Source of the DNA: Tubiluchus corallicola | Taxonomy: Eukaryota > Priapulida > Priapulimorpha > Priapulimorphida > Tubiluchidae | DNA length: 60,000 bases | Direction of reading: 5' to 3' | Assembly: GCA_030141605.1 (NCBI GenBank) | Contig: JAQGDQ010002368.1 | Coordinates: 560,001-620,000 of the forward strand | Shown here: positions 48,049 through 57,752 of the stretch, in pieces | How positions within the stretch are numbered: position 1 is the stretch's first letter | Layout of the letters: every line of letters starts with the position of its first letter | The notes under the pieces: model-generated | Databases searched by the model: none | The model's input: the letters and a program-made list of their open reading frames with translations, nothing else | What the model was told of the DNA's origin: nothing | Position numbers and translations under genes: made by a program

Positions 48049-50700
48049 ACTTTCTTGCTGGTTAAACCCCTAAAAATGTTGTGCCGCACTGCAAAAGATA
48101 TGGTTATTACATAAAGACCAGCAAAACGTAAGCTCATTGCTCTTCCGTGGCGCAATAACACACCACAGAATTCAATGGAAAAGTCACGCTTTGCTGGCTA
48201 GTGGCCGGTATGTTACTGAGAAGCTGGCACTCGCCAGACAACTGTCAACAACATATTCCTTTATGCAGGACCTTATTTGATTTCATGTGAATGAATTTTA
48301 CGAAGGTAGATGTCTCTACCTAAAACAAGTTTTTAATTTGGCAAAATAAAGCAGGGTTGTCCAGATAATGAAATCGTACAGTTGTCCGCTGGATGACCGC
48401 CGTATGCAAGGAGGCGTTTGTCAAAAAAGTGAAAGCACCACGCAAGAAAATAACTTACATTTTCATGATCCCTAACACGCCGATTACAGTTTACACACCA
48501 GATTAGCCGCGTTTCTCTAGTCGTAAAATAACAACGATCAAATTATTTTCAATTACTATATAAAACTAATTATATAGCTAATAAAATTGAGCTAAAACAC
48601 CATTCAGTGCATAGGCTCACATCAGTAAGCCAACGTGTCGATGAATAAGTATTTCTTATCTCTAATCTTATTGCATTCGAGTGCAAAATTGTGTCGTGTA
48701 AAGCCTAATACAATAATTTTATTAATGTACTTGCACTAGCTCTGTGTTCAAAGTCCAAGTAGTTTGCACTACTAAATACGGTATTGCTGTAAACTGTAAA
48801 ATACAGGTGATCTCATTTCAACTAAAAATCATTAAACTGTACTGCAACTAGGCTGCAAATTAATTATATGAAAGGTATCTCTATTTGATCAAAGTTTAAC
48901 CAGCTGTAGAATGGTTACCAAGGCCAGCCACCGTTCAAAGTTTACAAGAAGCCATTATACATGTGCGTATAGACAAGTCATCAATACATGTACTGACATC
49001 AGCATCTGTATTCTACAGTCAGGCAGAGTGAAAAGTGAAAGCCGATGAAATGAAAATCACGCTCAAGTAAAACTCACTCTCGAGTTGTTGATTTGTTAAA
49101 CACGTCACTCTACGTTAACACGTAACAGCTAACATTCTACATTAGCAAAACTGAAAAACCCGTTTCGTCTATTACGGATAAACTGCGTCTGTTTTAGTAC
49201 AGCTTTAATGTCAACATAGTAACTGGTAAAATTATTGTTGTCATTGTGACAACGTACAGCATCGCGTTCAATACTGCGTACACACGCAATTTATATTGCT
49301 GAGCTAGTGGTAGTATTTAGTATCTAAAGTTAGTTGAGCGAGTTCTTGTGAGTATGATTTTAATTTGTGTAAAATAGCCAGCGTAATTCATTTCACATCA
49401 AATGTACTTTTATGAAAGCCAAGTTTTAGCCTTCACATTAAACCTGCTTTCGTTAGCTATCACCATGGTAACGTTGCACAAATTTCACTGTACAATGCCA
49501 GTCTGCGAATACGTTTACAATTATTATACTTCTCTTAGCTCCTTCAATACATCAAACGTACAATTGTAGATTTTGCCCCGTAAACTGAAAGCTAACGAGA
49601 TGTAAACACTCTCTCCATTACTGTGAACACGGATGAAGTTGTTGCTTAAGCTGAACAAATTCTTTCACCACCAAAAATAGCCTAAGAAATTACAACAGTC
49701 AACAAAAAAATAAATAAAGATGCCTTCAACCAACACTTCCGTACAGTATCTTTCTCTTTACAAGACAGAGGAACCGCCCAGCTGTACTCCAGAGGAACCT
49801 TTCTGACCTTTCCTCATCATGATTGGATGGTTAGTATAATTGGATGGCCAGTGGGTTGACGAAGCCCTGTTAAAACTTATGTACAACTTTTGTCATACTC
49901 AGCATCATCACTTCAAAACTAGTGGCAACTATATATTTTGATTCACTGCACGATTGGAATGTATTAGGACAAATTAAAATTTGCTAATGCGTACCTGGTT
50001 TTTTTACATATTAGCTTAGAATTTCGGCTATTCTTTTGCACCTGTTTCACTTCTAAATATAAATAATACTGCATCATATTAGATCAGATACAGCAGCAAA
50101 CACAAATATGCCAATTCCTTCCCCTCCCCCACCCCTAATACAGCTGTGGAAATCAGCTTACTAAATCAATAGATTCCAAACGTGCATCATTCATTAATAT
50201 TGTTTCATAAAATCTCAGGATGTTATTATTAGCTTATATAGTAGGGTTCCTTATGTCCGATATATGGTTCCAGTGGCATTTCTGTGCGAAATTTATTGAA
50301 AGTAAAGAATTGTGACTCACAGTCCAGAAAAATTGGGTGCCATTTGCAATTGGGCCCCAGATCAAAGAAAAGCCCCATGCTGACTATTAAGACACACCAG
50401 TAATTGCACTAGAAGGTATTTTTATGGTTCTGAATATTAATTTGATATTAGTTTCTTCATAAGGACGGACCCAATTGCCCTAGCAACCCACTTTACGGTA
50501 TTCCTTCTGGCCCGAAAGTATGGCACGCCCGACTTATTTAGTGTACAAATCTGAAATTTACTAGAATGGGTTATTTTAGAATGCTGAATACAAACAATGA
50601 ACTTAGTTTTTCTGTGTGGATGGATCTGTTTGCCCAGACGCCGATCTTATAGGGTTTTCCGGGAACCAAAATAGGACAAATCGTAACATTAAGCACATTC
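48049..50700. other. region upstream of the ABCB gene; 5' UTR and promoter expected
   Basis: The minus strand has a plausible 5' UTR splice acceptor (tttttag, exon from 48069) just before the start codon, so a non-coding first exon may lie further up. No TATA box or other element is clear enough to call. At about 50250-50690 the words gtccgatatatggttcc and ggaaccaaaataggac face each other and may be the decayed ends of another inverted-repeat element. Confidence 0.4.
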
Positions 50701-50707
50701 CTAAATA

Positions 50708-51172
50708 TTGCCAGAAAGGATTTTTCGGCCATTTACTGGGACCAATGCAACCAAAATAAAAGCAAGTACTTTAAAACACTGTAAAGAACATCCATTCAGC
50801 CACAATATCAAATTGATGAACTTAGTCTCAAAAATGGCTGCGCCTGATGAAATTAAACAAGATATCCACTGGCATGACGAAAAAGGTAAAGCTAAGCTTA
50901 AAGATATGGTTTCATTCAGATTGACGATGTTCATTGCTGTTAAGTCGATTTGGGATAATATTGAAAAGATGAAGTTGAAAGTTCTCGGCACAAGTCAAAA
51001 GAAGATTGCATGCAAAGTTCAGGAGAAGGTTGCGAAGTTCCGACAACTGTTGGCTCGCTTTTTAGTTGTACAACAGTCAAGCCCTGAACTCCGAGAAACA
51101 TTAGGTGACACCACTAGCAGTTTGAGTTCTCTGTTATTCCAAAGTCCTTGTTTCCTGATGGAAAACTTCTAA
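50708..51172 (+). CDS. unrecognised reading frame, 154 residues
   Basis: The frame begins MPERIFRPFTG, but an internal ATG at 50834 (aaaatggctgcg) has a better start context and would give 113 residues from MAAPDEIKQD. The product is basic, lysine-rich and mostly helical in appearance, with a probable amphipathic stretch (DNIEKMKLKVLGTSQKKI) and no signal peptide or membrane segment. After the stop, a second frame preceded by a ttttttag acceptor-like site (from about 51211) reads FIAKGKDVTRYLSVNEPRTK and on to a stop near 51369. The two could be exons of one gene or parts of a decayed one. No donor is obvious near the end of the first. I recognise no family. Confidence 0.3.
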   Translation: MPERIFRPFTGTNATKIKASTLKHCKEHPFSHNIKLMNLVSKMAAPDEIKQDIHWHDEKGKAKLKDMVSFRLTMFIAVKSIWDNIEKMKLKVLGTSQKKIACKVQEKVAKFRQLLARFLVVQQSSPELRETLGDTTSSLSSLLFQSPCFLMENF

Positions 51173-51401
51173 TTCCTATGTATAAAAGTTCTTTCATTAT
51201 GCTTTTTTAGAATTTCATTGCAAAAGGAAAAGATGTTACAAGGTACCTTTCAGTGAATGAGCCAAGAACAAAGTGTGCATTATCAATGCTATGGCTGTTG
51301 TCCAATGATGTTAAGAAAGAGCCTAGCAAGGAAACCTTTGCTTTGTGCAAAGATGTGATAAGATCATGAAAGCTTACAAAAAACTCTAAAATCTCAGACA
51401 A

Positions 51402-54033
51402 GTCGGTTACTTAGTGTACAGAGTTCAATTTTAGTTTGTTAAGATAATTATTTTGTTGCTTCGTTGGGTTTAATTCAAATTACTATTACCATAGCAACTG
51501 TTTTTTATTACTTTGTGGCACCGAGATTCATAAAAAAGGAAAAAATAATAATAATAACTATTATTATAGAAATATGAATGATATTACAGAAACTGTACAT
51601 CCTTACTACTTGTTTCAAATTATTGCAAGTTTTACTAAAACATCACATATTGCTACAGAATTTTTTTTTTAAATTGAGTATCCAAATGTTTACAAAGGGG
51701 TTTACAGTCACGTGGTCTTGTGCATACGTTTCTTGTGAATGGCTCCTGACTGCCTGAATTTGCTTAGATGGGTAACTTAATTCACCACACTGATTCTGGC
51801 TGTTTAACTGTCTGTTTACAGTAATCCCAACATGGCTAAAATACTTTGGCCATTTCAGTGGCTCATCTTAGGAGGATATCCTTGATCAGCCAGGCTCCCG
51901 TCATGCCACAAATGTCAACTTTAAGTAGACCCTGCATTTAAATGCTGGATTTTGGCTTCTAGAGTATTTCTTTATGAACAGGGCGACCGAATGGTTGCAG
52001 AATAATGTTTGTTTCAAGAAAATGAGTGGATTAGCTTACGTTAGGTATTACTTGCCACAATGCATGGCAGTTTCGCGGCAAGGGTGGCAAAGAATCGGAA
52101 AAAACTGACCATTTCACTTTTTGGCTGTACATTGTCAACAAATATCCGATTCATGAAACACATGCCATGAAATGCTGTGTAATTTGTTTAATAAGTGTGC
52201 CACAATTTTCTATTTATAAGTTTACTGATAGAAGAATAAAATAGATAAAACAGCAAATAAAGTTTTAGTGTGAAAATTATAGTTCTTTTGCGATGATAAA
52301 AGTTATGAAGAAATCTGTAACAACAAAATACACTGTGGGACGAAACTTAAAGGAAGACCGGACGATTGTTCAGACTTAATCTCATGTTAATTTACTGTCC
52401 AAAATATACAATTTCTTGCCTACAAAAGTTAACAATTGTTCCTTATATTTGAATAATTGGCTTAGAAAGTTAATTAACGGCAACCGCACACAGCTATTGC
52501 TTACGTCAGAAACTAACACACAGTTTGTGCAATGGCAGGCGTCTTCCCTTGCGCATCAAGCCCATTTGCATAAGTGTTACAATACTATTTAAACGCATGA
52601 TGTCCCGAAAAGGGCTTTACATCATGTGACATCAGAAACTAACACTGCAGTTCATGTGATCATGCTTATCACGGTTCCGCCTTCTATTTGTTGGCCACGC
52701 GAATGTGACAAAAAGGCGCCGCTGCCAATCTTAGTAGATTCATTGAGCCGCACGTAGCTTTGAAAGTTTAAGGAAATTTGAGTATCCTAGGTAATTATTA
52801 TTTAATCTAAGCTTTGATTTAAAAAAAAGCTTTTGTAGTTTTCAAATTTTCGAGTATTCTTTATTGTGAACTAATGCTTACACAATCATCCGGTTGTACT
52901 TTAAATATCGGCAACAGAATTGAACCTCAACTCATTTTCACTTCATTTTAAAAAATGAATCAAATCCGAATCTCACATTTTTGTAATTTCCGAAACTGAA
53001 TCAAATCCGAATCTTCAATTCACTTAAATTCTAATATCAGAGTGAAATCCAAAAATTTTAGCTTGATGTAAGTTCGTTTTGGCATCCGTGCATTGTTAGA
53101 TGCAATAGATTTTATTTGTTGAAATTAATGATCTTGCCAAAACACAATAAAGTTTTTAAATCCAGATTTTGTTTTAGCCTTGTCTATGTTCAGCTTGCTT
53201 AGATTTTTATTTATTTATCTTAAAATGTGTTCGTACTATGTACAAAGAATTCCAAAAACTTTTGGTGTATTAAATTACGAATGCATTTTCTTATTCAAAA
53301 CGAAATCTTGCGCAAGTTGCACCATTGTCGCATAAGACGCGAAAATAGGACTACCACGTGTATCAACATCCTGGAAGTGGCGACAGATACATGCATACAT
53401 ACATTACATAGACGTTTATTTTCTCCAATAAACATATCACAGATGGATAGACAAATACACAGACGGGGCGATAATTCTACAGTTGCCAATTTCGTTGGGG
53501 CAACTATAATAATTTCTCAGTCGTCAGTTCATAATAATAACTAACACCATACTCGAGTCATGCTCATACGTATAGCCTATGATAGGACTAGTCCTAAGCC
53601 ACTGTCAAATTTTTAATGAAGCGACCGCAAAATTAATTACTTTCGAAACATAATACTGTAGTAGTATATTTACCCTTTTCGCTCAAGTTTCTTGGCGCAA
53701 AGTTTAAATTTAATGATTTTCCACTTTCACTTTCTTTACCGGGCTATTTTTGACGAATGACTCAGTCAGCTTACAGAGTGACGTAAACTTTCAATGGGCA
53801 AAATCTTGCGTTATGCATATCCATGGTCAGAGCTCATGTGACCCAATGAAGGACGAACTTTGATTTAACAATAATTAGGAACTAAGTTTCTAACACGCAA
53901 AATCAACGAATCATATTACAACATTTTTATTTAAAAAAATCAGCCTTTCTGATGAAATCCGCATCAAGTCTACTTTGCATCCCCTATGTTATCACTGTGA
54001 GTAAAATAACACCAAAATGAACTCGCTGAGGAG
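51402..54033. other. intergenic, nothing firm
   Basis: Contains a short T-run near 51660 and, around 52925-53010, two copies of a gaatcaaatccgaatct word that resembles the gattcgaat motifs of the MITEs downstream. A small frame at 53227-53544 has no protein-like features. Confidence 0.4.
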
Positions 54034-54403
54034 TAGAGGTGAGCACCAAACGTTCGAGTTTGATTCGAACTTAAAATTATAGATTCGAATAATTCAGCAC
54101 TTCAGTCATATGCGTTCTATTTCATTAAAATGTTTGAAACAGCATCAATTAACACAATTTAGCTGCAGTTTTTGTGCAAAATTTTCAACAGAATAATAGT
54201 GGTTTTGCTGCACAACAAAATCAAGTAATATGCATAATGTAAGACCACTTTTTACTTCAGCTTCAAAAACTTGTTCGAAAATCTTTCAAACTCTTTCATA
54301 ATTCGATTCGAATTTGAAATACTGATATTTGGTTCAACTCGAATTCAAAAGTCACGAATTTGACTCGAATTTGCTTTCTAGTAGAAAATGCTCACCCCTA
54401 AGT
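54034..54403. mobile_element. hAT-like MITE, first of an adjacent pair
   Basis: It begins tagaggtgagca and ends tgctcacccctaagt. The 8-mer ctgaggag flanks it on both sides (54026-54033 and 54404-54411). Inside are several gattcgaat/attcgaat words. It is 370 bp and has no coding capacity. The last three bases before the right duplication have no left partner, so the true terminus is slightly uncertain. Confidence 0.8.
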
Positions 54404-54437
54404 CTGAGGAGTGGCAAAAATTCAGTCGATCAGATTA

Positions 54438-54781
54438 CATGGCAGGGATGAACATCAAACGTTCGAATCGAATGAGTTTTTTTATTGCAAATTTGATTTG
54501 AACCTAAATTATAGATTTGAATAGCTCAACACTTCAGCCCCATACGTTTCTTTATCAATAAAATGTTTGAAACAGCATGCAATTAGCACAATTGAGCTTG
54601 CAGTTTTTGTGCAAAAATTTTAGCAAACTAATAGTGGTTTTACTGCAAAACAAAATCAATTAATATGCATGATCTTTGTAAAACCGCTTTTCACTACTGA
54701 TCCGAAAAATTGTTCAAAAATGTTTCAAACTGAATTCGAATTTTAAATAGTGAAAGGTAGAAAATGCTTATTCCTATTACA
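54438..54781. mobile_element. hAT-like MITE, second of an adjacent pair
   Basis: It begins cagggatgaacatcaaacgttcg and ends aaaatgcttattcctatta. It aligns in the same orientation with the preceding element throughout (atgtttgaaacagcat, cagtttttgtgcaaaa, aatagtggttt). It is more diverged, and I see no clear target duplication. Confidence 0.7.
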
Positions 54782-55056
54782 CAGCTTGTCGTTTTTGACA
54801 AGTTGACAACCAAAATAATGCTTCATAGTAGTAGTAATAAAATTTTATTTTCGGTCAGCTAGTAGTAATTTAACATGAAACATTAGCTAAAACACTATTA
54901 TTACTCCACTGATAATTAGTAGTTAAAATTTTAGCAAAGTCTTAATATGGCTCAGAGCAGATATATATCTATGGTCACAACGATGGTCTCAACTGTGCAA
55001 CAAAGGTTGCTTGTTGCTTACAATGAATTTCTAGGTGTTGGGAGCAAAATACAGCA

Positions 55057-55827
55057 GTAGCCCGAGTAAAGAGTAGAACGCGTCGTACATGGGCTAGCCT
55101 CCAAGTAAGACGCGTCGTACATGGGCTGCCCAAGTAGGACACTAGAGACAGGTCACGAATTGAGTCCTTAACCGTACTGGCAGCGTCCGTTGTCTTTGTG
55201 TATTTAATAATAATAAAACATCAATACACGTAATGAATAATGAATATATACATATAATGAATAATTTATTATACATTTGATAAAATAAAAGAATCTTATT
55301 TGTGCAAGAAGAATGGCCAATATTAAATTTGGCTTCGATATTAATCTTTTTGAAGTGAAATAAGCCCGCTTTCTAGGCGATTCCAACATCTGCTTAACAT
55401 AATTATCATTTATTATTTTGTCTTGCTTCACAGACAGGTGATCCGTTTTACTACCTCTTGGGAAAATAATTGTTTTCTACTATGTAAACGGGCTAGCAAG
55501 CTATGTGCACTACATAGTTTCTCTCTTTAAAGCATTAGATACTTAGGTTAATGTTAGGATGATATTAATGGAGCTAATAATAATGATGATATTATTGCAA
55601 ACAATACATTTTTAAATCGTCAAGGACTATTCATCGTTATTATAAAGTTACTTTTTTCTAAAACAAATTTAGTTTTATGTTTATTATGTCGTAATTCTCG
55701 ATTCTCGACAGAAATCGCCAGTGCCCAACTTGGGCTGCCCATGTACGACACTGCTTTTCTGCAAATTTTACACGTGGGGCTTAACGAAAGTGTCTTACCT
55801 CGGCTAACTTCGTACTCGGCGCCCTAC
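55057..55827. mobile_element. inverted-repeat element with GTCGTACATGGGC motifs
   Basis: The left side holds cgtcgtacatgggc twice (about 55081 and 55112). The right side holds the reverse complement in gggctgcccatgtacgac (about 55732-55751). Outer words (gtagcccgagta on the left, tactcggcgccctac on the right) also pair, giving interrupted inverted ends of about 90 bp around an AT-rich centre. No coding capacity is visible and no superfamily assignment is possible by eye. Confidence 0.65.
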
Positions 55828-56671
55828 ATAAGGACTTGAAAAGCGAGAGCGGCAAAAACTAAAGAAGTTTGTTTCACGAAATTCGACAAAAATTCTCGCA
55901 ATGTGTGATATGTTTTCGTTTCAAACGTTTTTAAGGTACATAAACTACGTTAAAGGAAAAGCTACAGGTCTCGGGAAATTGAGCTTATTTTGGACAAGCA
56001 TGAGAAAGTTGCAGCAGTAAAACTGTGAAAAACGCCTCCTGTAATTAGTAAAATCAATTAACTTCTTCACGACCGTGGGATTTTATTGCATTCAGCATGG
56101 GTTCATGAAAAACCGTTCTCACCAAGCAACGACTGCATTGTAATTATTTTCATTTTTGTATATCTCACACAATGGCCATTCATACAAAATCAAATTGAAA
56201 CGCATTGCATTTTTTAATTACTATTAATTATTATTAATTAGTATTAAAAATCGATTTTTGGAAATCAAATTGAGAAAACTTTTCAGCTATTACATTGTTT
56301 TGCACAATAACAACGTACAACGTCACTTGCTTGAAATCCACTAATTAATGCAGAACAATACACGGATACACCTTGGCCTCAATTCTACTGTATTTTGAAG
56401 GAAAAAAATTGTTGCCATAGATGAGACGACCTTAGTTGAATAGTTGTGTTTCTGTTTGGAGTACCAACAGTTAGTTGCCATGTCAACAAAGTTATTGGAC
56501 TAGTCTTTCTGCTGCCATACATGTGCAATGATGCTCCAACAATTATTGTAGTGTATTATATATTATAGATTTCCTTTTCATAGTAGCTTATATAACGGAT
56601 AAATTTAGAGAATTGTAAAAGCACAATATTCTTAATAAAATTTCCTGTAACCATAAAGAAACTTTTAAAAA
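55828..56671. other. intergenic; BBS12 5' exon may lie here
   Basis: The first recognisable BBS12-like exon starts at 57753 in mid-codon, so at least one coding exon is upstream. I could not find a frame here that convincingly matches the BBS12 N-terminus. Confidence 0.3.
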
Positions 56672-57622
56672 CAGTATATTATTTCTTCAACATTAATTGA
56701 GGTATTGAAAATATTGTGAACATGTTCCTACAACTTTGCCAACTGACATCAATGTGCTATTTTTGTCATACAAGAGTTCAAGTACAGGCATGAGTTCACT
56801 TAACCAACGTAGCTTATGTCGCTACATAACCAAGCACTTAATTACACCAATGTAATCAAGCGCTTGGCATAAGGGCCAAGCAATTGTTTTTGCTAGTCTG
56901 TGTAATACCTACACAGGTATATTTTTGCAAGGTTTGGTATAATTTAGTTATTAGTTGGGTGAGACTCTGAAGCTGTAAAATCTCAAAACACATTCAAACC
57001 TGCAGTTTTAATGAGCTATGATACAGCAGAAATACTACGATTCTAGAATACTAATGCTCCAAGATTTGGGTCCCGGATGATTGGGCCTGTTTTTTACTTA
57101 TAGAGCCAAGGTCACCGTTTAAAATTTTGTCTAACTGTTTTTGGTGAGCTGTTTGAATAGAATGAAAGTGGCACCTGTAGGAAAAATTGGTTCAAATGGA
57201 AAAATAGGAAAAAATGGCACAAAAGTTTTTTCGATGCAAATAACTTCTATAATAAAACTAGAATGCTCATAGTAGGAAACTCGTCTCTGCCAGTGTTCAA
57301 CAATTCTAAACATTTTTGTCTGATCCTTTTGATAGAAAATACATAAAACAAAGAAAAACAAACATGCAAAAATATACCTGTATAGGTATTACACAGACTA
57401 GCAAAAACAATTGCTTGGCCCTTATGCCAAGCGCTTGATTACATTGGTGTAATTAAGTGCTTGGTTATGTAGCGACATAAGCTACGTTGGTTAAGTGAAC
57501 TCATGCCTGTGCTTGAACTCTTGTATGACAAAAATCGCACATTGATGTCAGTTGGCAAAATTGTAGGAACATGTTCACAATATTTTCAATACCTCAATTG
57601 ATCTTGAAGAAATAATATACTG
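56672..57622. mobile_element. 951-bp foldback element with ~257-bp arms
   Basis: The arms 56672-56928 and 57365-57622 are reverse complements, with about six mismatches by eye (near 98% identity). Both start cagtatattatttcttcaa. Within each arm, ccaagcacttaattaca and tgtaatcaagcgcttgg form a further 17-bp hairpin with two G-T wobbles. The 436-bp centre has a small minus-strand frame (57131-57361) that I do not recognise. No clear target duplication was seen. It ends 130 bp before a BBS12 exon. Confidence 0.9.
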
Positions 57623-57752
57623 ATTAGTGAAGCCACTGACTGGAAGTTGTGGAGGCAGTGACCATAGGAAGGTTGTGATTGGTAGACTATAGCCTTGAGA
57701 TCTGTTCAATTAATTTAATTTAATCAGCAAGTTAATTAAATTATTTTTTTAG

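Noticed and set aside
50708-50991. 96-codon minus-strand frame opposite the unrecognised segment
   Set aside because: Overlaps the more protein-like plus-strand frame; looks like its antisense shadow.
53227-53544. 105-codon plus-strand frame
   Set aside because: Composition looks random, with no start or splice context and no family resemblance.
57131-57361. 76-codon frame in the centre of the foldback
   Set aside because: Not recognised, and rich in Phe/Ile as expected of chance frames in AT-rich DNA; kept only as part of the element description.
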